DNA from: Candidatus Brachythrix odensensis
GTDB lineage: Bacteria > Chloroflexota > Anaerolineae > J036 > Brachytrichaceae
Length of the DNA: 64,000 nt
Direction of reading: 5' to 3'
NCBI GenBank assembly: GCA_016714465.1
Contig: JADKDT010000002.1
Location: 124,001-188,000, forward strand
The position numbers and the translations under genes were made by a program. A model generated the notes under the pieces. The model worked only from the letters and a program-made list of their open reading frames with translations, had not been told where the DNA came from and made no database searches. The stretch's first letter is position 1; every line of letters begins with the position of its first letter. Shown piece by piece: positions 6,144-16,594 of the stretch.

Positions 6144-9137
6144 ATGCTGACATTTCAAGACCTCATCCTTACCCTGCACGCGTTCTGGTCGAAGAAGGGC
6201 TGCCTGATCTGGCAGCCGCACAACCAGGTCGTCGGCGCCGGCACCCTGAATCCCGCCACCTTTCTGCGCGTGCTCGGTCCTGAGCCATGGAATGTCGCCT
6301 ACGCCGAGCCTTCAGTCCGGCCAGATGACGGGCGCTTTGGCGAGAACCCAAACCGGATGTACACCCACACCCAGTACCAGGTCATCCTCAAACCCGCGCC
6401 CGAGAACTCGCAGGAAATTTACCTTGAAAGCCTGGCCGCAATTGGGGTCGATCGCGCCCACCACGACATTCGCTTTGTCGAGGACAACTGGGAGTCGCCC
6501 GCCCTTGGGGCGTGGGGGCTGGGTTGGGAGGTCTGGCTGGATGGACTCGAGATCACCCAGTACACCTATTTTCAACAGGCCGGCGGCTTTGATCTCAAAC
6601 CCGTCTCACTCGAGTTGACCTATGGCCTCGAGCGGATCGCGATGTATCTACAAAACGTGCGTTCGGTCTGGGACCTGCAATACGACGCCTATCGCACCTA
6701 TGGCGATGTCATGAAGGACACCGAGGTCGAGCGCTGCGAATATGCCTTTCACGATGCCGACGTTGAGGTTCTGAACGAGACGTTCGCAAACGCCGAGCTG
6801 GAGTGCAAACGCGCGTTGGACAAGGGCCTGGTCGCGCCCGCCCACGACTACGTCCTCAACATGTCCAACACCTTCAACCTGCTCGACACGCGCGGCGCGG
6901 TCGGGGTGACCGAGCGGGCGCGTTTCTTTGGCCGCATGCGCGACCTGGCCCGCCAGGTCGCGGTCAAGTACGTTGCGCAGCGCGAGGAACGCGGCCACCC
7001 ATGGCTGCTGAAGCCCCAGCCGACAGTCACGACCCCGCCAAGAGCCGCGCATCAAGCGCTCAATGTGCCACTCCGAGCCATCGACGTCCCCGCCCCGCTG
7101 TTATTCGAGATTGGGATCGAGGAACTCCCGGCCCGAGACGTGCCAGTCGCCCAGGCCCAACTTGGCAAACTGCTGACTGCCGCCCTGGATGACGCCCGGA
7201 TCGATCACGGCGCGATCGAGCTTTTCGCGACTCCACGCCGGATTGCGGCGCTCGTCACAGACGTGGCACCTCGCCAACGCTCGCTGGACGAGTGGGTCAA
7301 AGGTCCTGGCGCGAAAGGAGCCTTCGATGCGGCTGGCAAACCCACCCCGGCGGCGATCGGGTTTGCCAAGCGCTTTGGCCTGGAACCCTCGGCGCTTGTG
7401 GTGAAGGCCGACGAAAAGGGCGGCAACTACGTTTATGCGGCCCGGCACGAAGACGGGCGTCCTACCGTATTCGTACTGTGTGAAGCGTTGCCCAAGGTCG
7501 TGGCTGGAATCGCGTTTGAGAACTCAATGCGCTGGAATGCCAGCAACATCGCCTTCAGCCGGCCAATCAGCTGGCTCACCGCCCTGCTCGATGATCAGGT
7601 TATCGCTTTCGAATATGCGGGGGTTACCAGCGGGCGAACCAGCCTTGGCCCGCGCAGCGTGGGCAGCCCGGCCTTCGACATCGCCAAAGCATCAGACTAC
7701 CCCGAGCGCCTGCGCGAACGGGCCATCCTCGGCAGTATCGAGGCGCGCAAGGCCGAAATCCAGCGCCAGATCGAAGCGATCGCCGCCGGGGTCGGCGGTC
7801 GAATCAAAGCGGATGCCGGGCTGATGGACGAGGTGGCCAACCTGGTCGAACAGCCCACGGCCGTGCTTGGGCATTTCGACCCGGACTCGCTGCGCATTCC
7901 CGCTCCGGTCCTTACAACGGTCATGCGCAAGCACCAGCGCTATTTCTCGATTCTGGATGCGGAGACCGGGGCGCTGCTGCCGCACTTCATCGCGGTCCGC
8001 AACGGCGGCGAGGACTTCATCGACGAGGTCCGGGCCGGAAACGAGGGGGTGCTGCGCGCGCGCTTTGCCGACGCAGGCTACTTCTTCAAGGCCGACACGC
8101 GCAAGGCCCTGGCCGAGTATCTGCCCCGCCTGGGCACGCTGACCTTCCAGGCCAAGCTCGGCTCGATGCTCGACAAGACCGGACGGCTTGTAGCCCTCTC
8201 GCTGAAGCTGGCCGAACAGCTCGGAGCCAGCGCGGCCGACGCGGCGGTCGCTCGCAGCGCGGCCGGTCTGAGCAAGGCCGACCTGGCGACCAGCATGGTC
8301 ATCGACTTCACCTCGCTGCAGGGCGTGATGGGCCGCGAGTATCTGCTCCGCGAAGGGGGCGATCCGGCCGTCGCCCAGGCCATCTACGAGCACTATCTGC
8401 CCCAGGGAGCGGGCGATCCCGCCCCTGCCAGCGTAGCGGGCTTGATCGTTTGGCTGGCCGACAAACTCGACAGCCTGGCCGGGCTGTTCGCGGTCGGACT
8501 GGCGCCCAAGGGTTCGTCTGACCCGTTCGCCCTGCGGCGCGCGGCAATCGGAATCGCCCAGAATCTGGTGGCCACCCGGCGCAGCTTCAGCCTGCGCGAA
8601 GGCCTGGCGGCTGCGGCCTCCCTGTTGCCTGTCAAAGCAACCCCGGAGGCGCTGGCGGCCGCTCACGCATTTGTCGTCGAACGTCAGCGAGCGAACTTGC
8701 GCGATGCCGGGTTCCGCTTCGACGTTATTGACGCGGTCCTGGCCGAGCAGGGGGACGACCCATGGAAGGCCCGCCAGGCGATCGAGCAACTTAACGGACT
8801 TGTCGCCAGCGCGGAATGGCCCGCCATCCTGGCCGCAACCTCGCGCTGCGCCCGCATTGTCAAAAGCGCGCCCGCCTTGTCAACCGAGGCTGGCAGCGAC
8901 GACGATCCGGCTTCACGCGCGCTGGCCCAGGCATTGATCTCAACGCCCGTGCCGACCGACATCCCTGGTCTCGTTGCAAGCCTGAGCGCGCTCGTGCCAG
9001 CGATCAACACGTTCTTCGAAAAAGTGATGGTGATGGCGGATGATCTAGCACTCCGCGCTGCCCGCCTTGGGCTGGTGGGCCGGGTGGCGGGACTCTCCAA
9101 AGGCTTGCTGGATTTCTCGCGGCTCGAAGGCTTCTAG
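6144..9137 (+). CDS. glyS: Glycyl-tRNA synthetase, fused alpha and beta subunits
   Basis: 997 residues. Residues 1 to about 290 are the catalytic class II alpha subunit (GlyQ): it starts FQDLILTLHAFWSKKGC, followed by PEPWNVAYAEPSVRPDDGR and YQVILKPAPENSQ. Residues about 310-997 are the beta subunit (GlyS), opening LLFEIGIEELPARDVP, with KHQRYF in the middle and the anticodon-binding region at the C-terminus (about residues 880-997). The enzyme charges tRNA-Gly with glycine in the cytosol. Most bacteria with this tetrameric type have two genes; the single fused chain is the less common arrangement. Frame fully intact. It follows a TAGAAT box with almost no leader. Confidence 0.95.
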   Translation: MLTFQDLILTLHAFWSKKGCLIWQPHNQVVGAGTLNPATFLRVLGPEPWNVAYAEPSVRPDDGRFGENPNRMYTHTQYQVILKPAPENSQEIYLESLAAIGVDRAHHDIRFVEDNWESPALGAWGLGWEVWLDGLEITQYTYFQQAGGFDLKPVSLELTYGLERIAMYLQNVRSVWDLQYDAYRTYGDVMKDTEVERCEYAFHDADVEVLNETFANAELECKRALDKGLVAPAHDYVLNMSNTFNLLDTRGAVGVTERARFFGRMRDLARQVAVKYVAQREERGHPWLLKPQPTVTTPPRAAHQALNVPLRAIDVPAPLLFEIGIEELPARDVPVAQAQLGKLLTAALDDARIDHGAIELFATPRRIAALVTDVAPRQRSLDEWVKGPGAKGAFDAAGKPTPAAIGFAKRFGLEPSALVVKADEKGGNYVYAARHEDGRPTVFVLCEALPKVVAGIAFENSMRWNASNIAFSRPISWLTALLDDQVIAFEYAGVTSGRTSLGPRSVGSPAFDIAKASDYPERLRERAILGSIEARKAEIQRQIEAIAAGVGGRIKADAGLMDEVANLVEQPTAVLGHFDPDSLRIPAPVLTTVMRKHQRYFSILDAETGALLPHFIAVRNGGEDFIDEVRAGNEGVLRARFADAGYFFKADTRKALAEYLPRLGTLTFQAKLGSMLDKTGRLVALSLKLAEQLGASAADAAVARSAAGLSKADLATSMVIDFTSLQGVMGREYLLREGGDPAVAQAIYEHYLPQGAGDPAPASVAGLIVWLADKLDSLAGLFAVGLAPKGSSDPFALRRAAIGIAQNLVATRRSFSLREGLAAAASLLPVKATPEALAAAHAFVVERQRANLRDAGFRFDVIDAVLAEQGDDPWKARQAIEQLNGLVASAEWPAILAATSRCARIVKSAPALSTEAGSDDDPASRALAQALISTPVPTDIPGLVASLSALVPAINTFFEKVMVMADDLALRAARLGLVGRVAGLSKGLLDFSRLEGF

Positions 9138-9149
9138 AACCCAATTGCA

Positions 9150-9188
9150 GAAACGACATTCCCCGGCTTCGCCGGGGAATGTCGTTTC
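9150..9188. repeat. Intergenic hairpin, 18-bp perfect arms, loop TTC
   Basis: Arms 9150-9167 / 9171-9188, core CCCCGGC-TTC-GCCGGGG, extendable by 3 bp on each side with one mismatch. It separates convergent glyS and pyrG and is suited to act as a two-way terminator. Confidence 0.85.
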
Positions 9189-9237
9189 CGCGAACAGTTG
9201 GCGGCGCGTCGACGCCCTGGGGCAGTGCCCGCGGCGG

Positions 9238-10845
9238 CTAGAGCGTTGCCTTCTCGATGCACGCCTCAACAAAACCGTTGAACAGCGGATGGGGCCGATT
9301 GGGCCGGCTCTTGAATTCCGGGTGGAACTGGCTGCCGAGCATGAAAATGTGGTCGCGCAGTTCGCTGATCTCAACGAGCTTGTCGTCGGGCGACATGCCG
9401 CTGAAGATCATCCCCGCGTCGGCGAAAGCCTTGCGGTAGGCATTGTTGAACTCCCAGCGGTGGCGATGGCGCTCGTTGACAGTCGCCTGACCATAGCTGG
9501 CACGCGCCTTGCTCCCCTCGGCAAGGTCGCACGGATAGACCCCAAGCCGCATGGTGCCGCCCATGTCGCTGATGTCGCGCTGGGTGGACATCAGATCGAT
9601 GATCGGATGAGGCGTGGTGTGGTTGAACTCGGTGCTGTTTGCGCCCTGCAGTTTCAGGACGTTCCGGGCGAATTCAATACTCATCACCTGCATGCCAAGG
9701 CACAGACCCAGGTAGGGCACATTCCGCACGCGGGCGTATTGGGCGGCCCGGATCTTGCCCTCAATACCACGATAACCAAAACCGCCCGGCACGACGATTC
9801 CCGACACTCCGGCCAGAATTACCGCGCTGTCGCCTCGCTCCAGCTCCTCGCTGTTGACCCAGCGAATCTTTACATCCCGCCCATTCGCGACGCTGGCATG
9901 AAAGAGCGCCTCGCGCACACTGATATACGCGTCGTGGAGCTCGACATACTTTCCAACAATCGCAACTTCGAGCTCGGGCTTTGGGCGGCGAATCTCATCG
10001 ATCATCTTGCGCCACTCGGTCAAATCTGGTTTTTGTGGGCAATTCAAGCCCAGGCGCTGGCAGATCAGATCGCCGAAGCCGAGATCTTCGAGGACAAGCG
10101 GGACGACGTATAAGTTGTCAACCGTTGGCATGGGCAATACGGCTTCCTCGTCGACATCGCAGAACATCGCCACCTTTTCGCGCACTTCAGGCTCGATCGG
10201 CAAATCGCTGCGCAGGATGACGGCGTCCGGCCGAATCCCAACCCCGCGCAGATCGCGCACACTGTGCTGGGTGGGCTTCGTCTTGAGTTCGCCTGTCGCG
10301 CCGATGTGAGGCAGAAATGTGACGTGGATGAAGAAGGCGTTCTCGCGGCCGACATCCTTGCGCATCTGGCGGATGGCCTCGAGATGGGGCATCGCCTCGA
10401 TATCGCCAACCGTGCCGCCGACCTCGACGATGACCACATCGGCGCCGCTCATTTTGGCCACCAGCCCGATCCGGCGCTTGATCTCGTTGGTGACGTGCGG
10501 GACAACCTGGATGGTCTTCCCGAGGAAATCGCCGCGCCGCTCGCGCATCAGGATCTCGTTGTAGACCTGCCCGGTGGTGACATTGCAGGCCCTGACGAGG
10601 TTTTCATCAATGAAGCGCTCATAGTGGCCGAGATCGAGATCGGTCTCGGCCCCATCCTCGGTGACAAACACTTCGCCATGCTCGTAAGGAGACATGGTGC
10701 CGGGATCCACGTTCAAATAAGGGTCAAGCTTCTGGATCGACACTCGCAGCCCACGGGCCTTGAGCACCCGACCGAGCGCGGCGGCCGTGACGCCCTTCCC
10801 CACTGAACTGACGACGCCGCCCGTGCAAAAGATGTACTTGGTCAT
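9238..10845 (-). CDS. pyrG: CTP synthase (glutamine hydrolysing)
   Basis: 535 residues. It makes CTP from UTP, ATP and glutamine in the cytosol. The N-terminal synthetase domain starts with TKYIFCTGGVVSSVGKG (P-loop-like), followed by KLDPYLNVDPGTMSP. The C-terminal class I glutamine amidotransferase domain carries the nucleophile in LGLCLGMQ (near residue 380) and the His/Glu pair in FHPEFKSRP close to the end. Length is normal for the family. The ATG at 10845 gives the canonical N-terminus; the open frame upstream runs only through a palindromic repeat. Confidence 0.97.
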   Translation of the reverse strand: MTKYIFCTGGVVSSVGKGVTAAALGRVLKARGLRVSIQKLDPYLNVDPGTMSPYEHGEVFVTEDGAETDLDLGHYERFIDENLVRACNVTTGQVYNEILMRERRGDFLGKTIQVVPHVTNEIKRRIGLVAKMSGADVVIVEVGGTVGDIEAMPHLEAIRQMRKDVGRENAFFIHVTFLPHIGATGELKTKPTQHSVRDLRGVGIRPDAVILRSDLPIEPEVREKVAMFCDVDEEAVLPMPTVDNLYVVPLVLEDLGFGDLICQRLGLNCPQKPDLTEWRKMIDEIRRPKPELEVAIVGKYVELHDAYISVREALFHASVANGRDVKIRWVNSEELERGDSAVILAGVSGIVVPGGFGYRGIEGKIRAAQYARVRNVPYLGLCLGMQVMSIEFARNVLKLQGANSTEFNHTTPHPIIDLMSTQRDISDMGGTMRLGVYPCDLAEGSKARASYGQATVNERHRHRWEFNNAYRKAFADAGMIFSGMSPDDKLVEISELRDHIFMLGSQFHPEFKSRPNRPHPLFNGFVEACIEKATL

Positions 10846-10864
10846 GATTGTTTGCCGATCCGTC

Positions 10865-10954
10865 GAAGCCGTCCTGATGGATTCTTGGCGAGATTGCCAT
10901 CCCCGCGCTTCGCGCGGGATGGCAATCTCGCCGAAATACACAGGGATAGCTTCT
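10865..10954. repeat. Palindromic repeat family A, copy 3
   Basis: Core stem 10887-10932 begins GGCGAGATTGCC, with loop TTC and one bulged C. Outer arms start GAAGCCGTCCTG and end GGGATAGCTTCT. It lies between two genes on the same strand and reaches into the stop codon of the P-type ATPase. Confidence 0.83.
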
Positions 10955-13472
10955 AGTCATGCTGCAGGATCCGGAAGACCCGCCGCGCGTATGAGCCGTA
11001 AAGGAGCTGGCGCATCGCAAGCGCGCCCGCCAACGGCAACGCCACGATCAGCGCCCATTGCGCGGGCGTGAGCAGGGCAACGTTGAAGATGTTGAGGAAG
11101 GCAGTCACGTCGGGCTCCGGCTGGCCGCTGCCCGGCACAAGCAGCGCAAACGGCAGGCCAAACCCAACGACGAGCATGGCTACTCCCGCCGCAAACTCGC
11201 GCTTGCGACGCCCCAGAGACGCGGGGGCGAACACGTTGACACCCAGGGTGTCCCACATGACGTGCACAGCGTAGTGCAGATTCGTCAACGCGAAAATCGT
11301 GCGCGAAACCCGGATGTGATCGCCCAACTGCGCGCTCAGAATGAAGGCTGCGGCGCATACAACCGCCCCAATCAGGCCAACGCCAGCGCTGTATCCCAGC
11401 ACGCCTCGCGAAAATCCGCGGGTGTAGTTCGGACGAATCCAGCCAAAGGCGAGCGCCAGACACGGAAAGCCAACGGTCACCGAAGTGATCCAACTGATCT
11501 GACGGGGGTCGGCCGGAAAAGGCAGGCTCACAAACCCCGCAAACAGGATCGCGACGATGGTCAGCACGTTCTTGGCCAAATACAGCTTGGCTGAAGCCAG
11601 GATCTTCTGCGTGATGTCCTGCCCTTCCGTGAACGCGCGCGGCAGGGCGCTCATATTGTTCTTGAGCAAGACAAGCTCGCTCACGTCGCGGGCGATCTGC
11701 GCGCCATCGTTCATCGCTATCGCCAGGCGGGATTCCTTGAGCGCCGGCACATCGTTCACGCCATCGCCGACCATGGCCACGTATTCGCCATGGCGGGTCA
11801 GACTGGCAATAATGCGCCGCTTGGTGTCGGGGGTAATCCGGGCAAACAACGCCGCATCCCCCACGGAGGCATCGAACTGGGTCGACGTCATATCCCCCAG
11901 CTCGCGCTCGGTGACCACCGTGTCGTTTTTCAAACCCGCTCTGCCCGCGATGGACTGGACCGTATCCGGATTGTCGCCCGAAATCACCTTGACCCGGACC
12001 CCGGCATTGGCAAACGCCGTCATCGTTTCGATGATGTCAGGCCGGATTTCATCGCGGATGATGGCCAGCGCGACCGGCTGAGCCCGGTCGGGATTGGTCA
12101 CCGCCGCTTCGATGTCATTCCCCTGGGCTGCAACGGCGACCACGACGCGCAAACCCTGGCCGGTGGACTCGCGAATGCGGTCAAGGACGGCCTGGTTTCG
12201 CCCGTCGTTGGCGTTGATGAGCAGGTCAGGCGCGCCCAGGCCGATGATGACCGGCTCACCCGGCCCCAATCCAAGCCCCGACGCGCTGCCACCCGAATCG
12301 GCCAGCGCGACCCCGCCCCATTTTCGGGCGGAGCTAAAGGCGACCTCGCCGAGGACCTTTGGCGGCGGCACGGGCGCGCCGACCCCCTCGGCAATCGCGC
12401 CCGCGGTGTTATTGCGGGCCGATACACTGCCGGTGTAGAGTCCCAGGCATACGCGCGCCTCGGCCTCGGTCAAGCCGTGCAACGGCACAACTTCGACCAG
12501 GGTGAGCTTGTTCTGGGTCAGCGTCCCGGTCTTGTCCACGCACAATACCGTGATATTGCCCATGCTTTCAACAGCGTTGATGCGCTGGACAAGCGTGTCA
12601 TACCGGCTGATTCTGACCGCGCCGACGCTGAGAGATACGGTGATGGCGAGAACCAGGCCAGCCGGCACAAAGCTGGTGATGATCACCGTGACATGCCGCA
12701 AATTGTCGATGAAGGTTTCCTGCCGGTTCTGGCCGGCCACAAGTTGCAGCGCGGCCACGATCGCCATGATAAAGACCAGCAATTCGATGACGGCATTGAC
12801 CCTGCGCTGCAAGGGTGTGCGCGGCTCGCGGACGCCCTGCGCGGTGGCGGTCAGGCGATTCGCGAAACTCTCCGCGCCAATGCCATCTGCCCGCATGGAA
12901 CCACCGCCGGCCACGCAGAAGGAACCACTCCGCAGCAGATCACCGGCAACCTTCGGCACGGTGTCGGTCTCGCCGGTGAGCAGGCTTTCATCCAGTTCGA
13001 GCGCGGCCACGCTGAGCAGCGGGCCATCGACCGGCACTCGGTCGCCAGGTCGGATCACAACCACGTCACCGAGCACAATGTCGCTCGCCGGGATATCTAG
13101 TTCCTTGCCGGCCCGACGGACGCGCGCCTCGCGCACCGACAAAGCGGCGAGCCGATCAAGCGCGCGCTTGGCCCGAATCTCCTGAAACACGCCCACAATG
13201 ATGTTGATCAGGACGGTCCCGCCGGAAAACAGACCGTCGCCCAGAACCGCCCGACGGACGCCCTCGGGCGCGCTTAAGCTGATTGCATACAACAGCGCAA
13301 GGGTAAAAAAGAGCACAACATTGAAAACGGTAAAGACGTTTTCACGCAGGATATCCCAGGTCGAGCGGGCGCTCTTGTGCTCAAAGACATTGCGCTCGCC
13401 GCGGGTCATCCGCTCGCGGACTTCGGATTCGCTCAGGCCATCAAGGGGAGTGGACGTCGGGACTACTGTCAT
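10953..13472 (-). CDS. Cation-translocating P-type ATPase (CtpE-like)
   Basis: 839 residues. All core P-type motifs are present: the TGET actuator motif at 166-169, phosphorylation site DKTGTLT with Asp313, and the hinge GDGVNDVPAL in the C-terminal half of the phosphorylation domain. Membrane helices lie around 45-100, 228-285 and in the last 200 residues. The helix-4 ion site reads FVPAGLVLA (268-276), resembling the CtpE group, for which calcium transport has been reported in mycobacteria. The ion is therefore probably a divalent cation, but this is inference. No heavy-metal CPC motif is seen. Frame intact. Confidence 0.88.
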   Translation of the reverse strand: MTVVPTSTPLDGLSESEVRERMTRGERNVFEHKSARSTWDILRENVFTVFNVVLFFTLALLYAISLSAPEGVRRAVLGDGLFSGGTVLINIIVGVFQEIRAKRALDRLAALSVREARVRRAGKELDIPASDIVLGDVVVIRPGDRVPVDGPLLSVAALELDESLLTGETDTVPKVAGDLLRSGSFCVAGGGSMRADGIGAESFANRLTATAQGVREPRTPLQRRVNAVIELLVFIMAIVAALQLVAGQNRQETFIDNLRHVTVIITSFVPAGLVLAITVSLSVGAVRISRYDTLVQRINAVESMGNITVLCVDKTGTLTQNKLTLVEVVPLHGLTEAEARVCLGLYTGSVSARNNTAGAIAEGVGAPVPPPKVLGEVAFSSARKWGGVALADSGGSASGLGLGPGEPVIIGLGAPDLLINANDGRNQAVLDRIRESTGQGLRVVVAVAAQGNDIEAAVTNPDRAQPVALAIIRDEIRPDIIETMTAFANAGVRVKVISGDNPDTVQSIAGRAGLKNDTVVTERELGDMTSTQFDASVGDAALFARITPDTKRRIIASLTRHGEYVAMVGDGVNDVPALKESRLAIAMNDGAQIARDVSELVLLKNNMSALPRAFTEGQDITQKILASAKLYLAKNVLTIVAILFAGFVSLPFPADPRQISWITSVTVGFPCLALAFGWIRPNYTRGFSRGVLGYSAGVGLIGAVVCAAAFILSAQLGDHIRVSRTIFALTNLHYAVHVMWDTLGVNVFAPASLGRRKREFAAGVAMLVVGFGLPFALLVPGSGQPEPDVTAFLNIFNVALLTPAQWALIVALPLAGALAMRQLLYGSYARRVFRILQHD

Positions 13473-13495
13473 CGTGCGTCCCTGCGGGACAACAG

Positions 13496-13501
13496 ATTAT
13501 A
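13496..13501 (-). promoter_or_regulatory. -10 box (TATAAT) of the P-type ATPase
   Basis: Located 23 nt before the ATG at 13472, giving a short leader that contains an AGGGA SD-like motif. Confidence 0.5.
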
Positions 13502-13515
13502 GAGGATGGGGAGTT

Positions 13516-13562
13516 CGGGAAACGAAATGCCCCAGGCTTCGCCTGGGGCATTTCGTTTCCCG
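13516..13562. repeat. Intergenic hairpin, 22-bp perfect arms, loop TTC
   Basis: Arms 13516-13537 / 13541-13562, core CCCCAGGC-TTC-GCCTGGGG. It lies between ppdK and the P-type ATPase, both on the minus strand. Confidence 0.85.
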
Positions 13563-13575
13563 AAGATTTTCCGAA

Positions 13576-16393
13576 CTATTTCGCGCCCATCGCCGCGTGA
13601 GCGGCCGAGAGACGGGCAATCGGCACGCGGAACGGCGAGCAGCTCACGTAGTTCAAGCCAGCCCCGTAGCAGAAGATCACCGACGACGGGTCGCCGCCAT
13701 GCTCGCCGCAGATGCCGACTTCGAGGTTCGGGCGCGCCGCCCGGCCCTCGTTGACGGCCATCTTGACCAGCCGGCCCACACCATCGCGGTCGAGCTGCTG
13801 GAACGGGTTCTGCGGCAGGATGCCGTGCTCGACATAGTTAAGCAGGAATCCGCGCTCCGCGTCGTCGCGCGAGTAGCCGTAGGTCATCTGGGTCAGGTCG
13901 TTGGTGCCAAACGAGAAGAACTCAGCCATGCCCGCGATCTCGCGCGAGGTCAGGGCCGCCCGCGGAATCTCGATCATGGTGCCGAACTTGTACTCAACAC
14001 TGACGCCCTTCTCCTTCATGACCTGGCGGGCGACTGCCTCGAGCTCCGGCTGAACATGCTTGAGCTCGTTGACATGGCCAGTCAGCGGGATCATGACCTC
14101 GGGCTTGGGCTCAAAGCCCTCCTTCTTGACGTCGCAGGCCGCTTCGAAGATCGCGCGGACCTGCATCCCGATCAGGCCGGGGAGCATGATGCCGAGGCGG
14201 ATGCCGCGCAGACCCATCATTGGGTTCTGCTCGTGCATCTCGCTCACCTTGCGCAACAGCTCTTCCTTGCGGATCTGCTCTTCGTGGTTGATGACAACCC
14301 CGAGTTCCTTCTTGACCCGCAGTTCGGTCGTTTCGCGGATCAGGTCCTCCTGCGACGGCAGGAATTCGTGCAGCGGCGGGTCGATCAGGCGGATGATGAC
14401 CGGGAGTTTGTCCATCGCCTTGAAAAGACCGGCGAAGTCGGCCCGCTGATACGGGAGCAGCTCGGACAGCGCCTGGTTGCGCTCGGCGTCATCGCTGCTC
14501 AGGATCATGCGCTGCACGATCGGCAGGCGCTCTTCCTGGAAGAACATGTGCTCGGTCCGGCACAGGCCGATGCCCTGGGCGCCGAAGCTGCGCGCGCGCT
14601 GGGCATCCACGGGATAGTCGGCGTTGGCCCATACCTGCAGACCGCGCCACGGCTTGCCCGCGGCGTCCACGCGTGTCTTGCGGGCGGATATCTCGTCGGC
14701 CCACTTCAGCAGCGTGACGAGGTCGCCCTGGTCCTCGAACTTGGGCACTTCCACGCCGATCTGGCCGGCATAGACCTCGCCCTTGGCGCCGTCAAGCGAG
14801 GCGAAATCGCCTTCCTTGAGGGTTACCCCGTGGGCGGTGACCGTGCGCGCGTTCATGTCGATCTGGAGCGCCTCGGCCCCGCACACGCAGGGAATGCCGA
14901 ACTGACGCGCGACCACGGCGGCGTGGGATGTCGCGCCGCCGCGGGCGGTCAGAATGCCCTTGGAGGCGAACATGCCATGCACGTCATCGGGCTTGGTCTC
15001 GGGCCGGATCATGATCACGGCCTTGCCCTCCTTGCCCCATTGCTCAGCCAGGTCCGCGTCAAAGGCCAACACACCGACGGCGGCGCCCGGCGACGCGTTG
15101 ACGCCTGTCGCAACCAGACGGCCGTTCTTCTTGGCCTCCTTGATCGCTGCCTCGATGAATTGCGGGTGAAGCAGCGTGTCAACGTCGCCCGGTGTAATGC
15201 GCTTGACGGCCTCTTCGCGGGAGATCAGCTTTTCGTTGGCCTGGTCGATGGCAATCTTGATCGCCGCCTTGGCAGTCCGCTTGCCGTTGCGGGTCTGCAG
15301 CATGTAGAGTTTGCCATGTTCAATGGTGAACTCCACGTCCTGCATGTTCTTGTAATACTTCTCGAGCTTATCCGAAATCGCCATGAACTGCTTGTAGGCC
15401 TTTGGGATTTCCTTCCCCAATTCGACGATTGGCTTGGGCGTGCGAATACCGGCGACCACATCCTCGCCCTGGGCGTTGATAAGGTACTCGCCGAGCATCA
15501 TCTTCTCGCCCGTCGACGGATTGCGCGTAAAGGCCACGCCCGTTGCGCAGTCATCGCCCATGTTGCCGAAGATCATCTGCATGACGTTGACGGCGGTCGG
15601 GAGAGTCTCCTTCCAACCCATGGCCTTGCTGTACTCGCGCGCCTTGTGCCCCGTTGCGCTGCGGAAAACCGCCTCGGCGCAGCCGCGGAGCTGATCGTAG
15701 ACGTTCTGCGGGAAGGGCTTGCCGGTCGCATCATGGATGACCTTCTTGAAGATCACCACCAATTCCTTGAGGTCATCGACGTTCAGGTCGAGGTCGGCCT
15801 TAACCCCGCGATGGGCCTTCATCTCGTCCAGCGGCTCATCGAACTTCTCGTCGTTGATGTCAAGCACGGTCGCGCCGTAGATCATGAGCAAGCGGCGATA
15901 TGAGTCCATGACGAAACGCTCGTTGCCGGATTCGGCCACGAGGACCGGCAGGGTCTCGTCGTTGATGCCAACATTGAGGACCGTCTCCATCATGCCGGGC
16001 ATCGACTCGCGCGCGCCCGAGCGCACGCTGATGAGCAGCGGGTTCTTCTTGCCGCCAAAGGTCTTGCCGGTCTGCTTCTCAACGACCTTCACTGCAGCCA
16101 GGGCCTGATCCCAGGCGGCCTTCGGGATCTTGTTCCCAGCCTTGACGAACTCCTTGCACACCTCGGTCGAGAGGGTAAAGCCGGAAGGCACGGGCAGGCC
16201 AGCCCGAGTCATGTCAAACAAGCCCCCGGCCCTTGCCGCCGAGCAAGTTCCGCACATCGTCATTGGTCGGGGCCGCCTTCGTGATGCCCTTCTCATCGGT
16301 AAATAGGAATACCCACTGTCGCGCGGCTGTCTTCGCCTTGCTGGCGGGCGCGGCCTTGGGTACGGCCGTCTTTTTTGCGGTTTTCGCTACCAT
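13576..16393 (-). CDS. ppdK: Pyruvate phosphate dikinase, one frameshift near the N-terminus
   Basis: About 938 residues once the frame is repaired. It interconverts pyruvate + ATP + Pi with PEP + AMP + PPi. The phosphohistidine region GGATSHAAVVARQFG and the C-terminal active-site block with NYVSCSPFRVPIARL are clear. The protein starts at the ATG at 16393 with a Lys/Ala-rich tail, then WVFLFTDEKG..., and reaches RNLLGGKG. There the frame breaks in a G/C-rich run (plus strand 16223-16232) and continues as GGLFDMTRAGLPVPSG. Removing one base restores GGKGGGLFDMT, matching the family's GGKGANLAEM. The rest is intact, so a sequence error is plausible. Confidence 0.9.
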
Positions 16394-16436
16394 GATTTTG
16401 TCAATCGCTCCTGTATGTTTCCGAGATATCCTCGGT

Positions 16437-16442
16437 ATTCTA
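16437..16442 (-). promoter_or_regulatory. -10 box (TAGAAT) of ppdK
   Basis: Lies 43 nt upstream of the ATG at 16393. The leader contains AGGAG, about 15 nt before the ATG. Confidence 0.4.
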
Positions 16443-16594
16443 ACGGTGCGCGTCGGGGCCCGCGCGCGGCAAAACGCGTAATCGCAAAGACGCGCGCGGC
16501 GTGGCGCGGGTCGAGGCGGCGCATGTCAGACAACCATTGTGACGGCATTCCGGCCGTCCTGTCTACAGCCAGTTGGCCAACCAGCCGGCCAGTA

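Noticed and set aside
10846..10941. N-terminal extension of CTP synthase
   Set aside because: It is translated from the family A repeat; the family begins MTKYIF.
13198..15903. Long open frame of 901 codons antisense to ppdK
   Set aside because: Low-complexity, Arg/His/Leu-rich shadow of a high-GC gene; no family features and no start signals.
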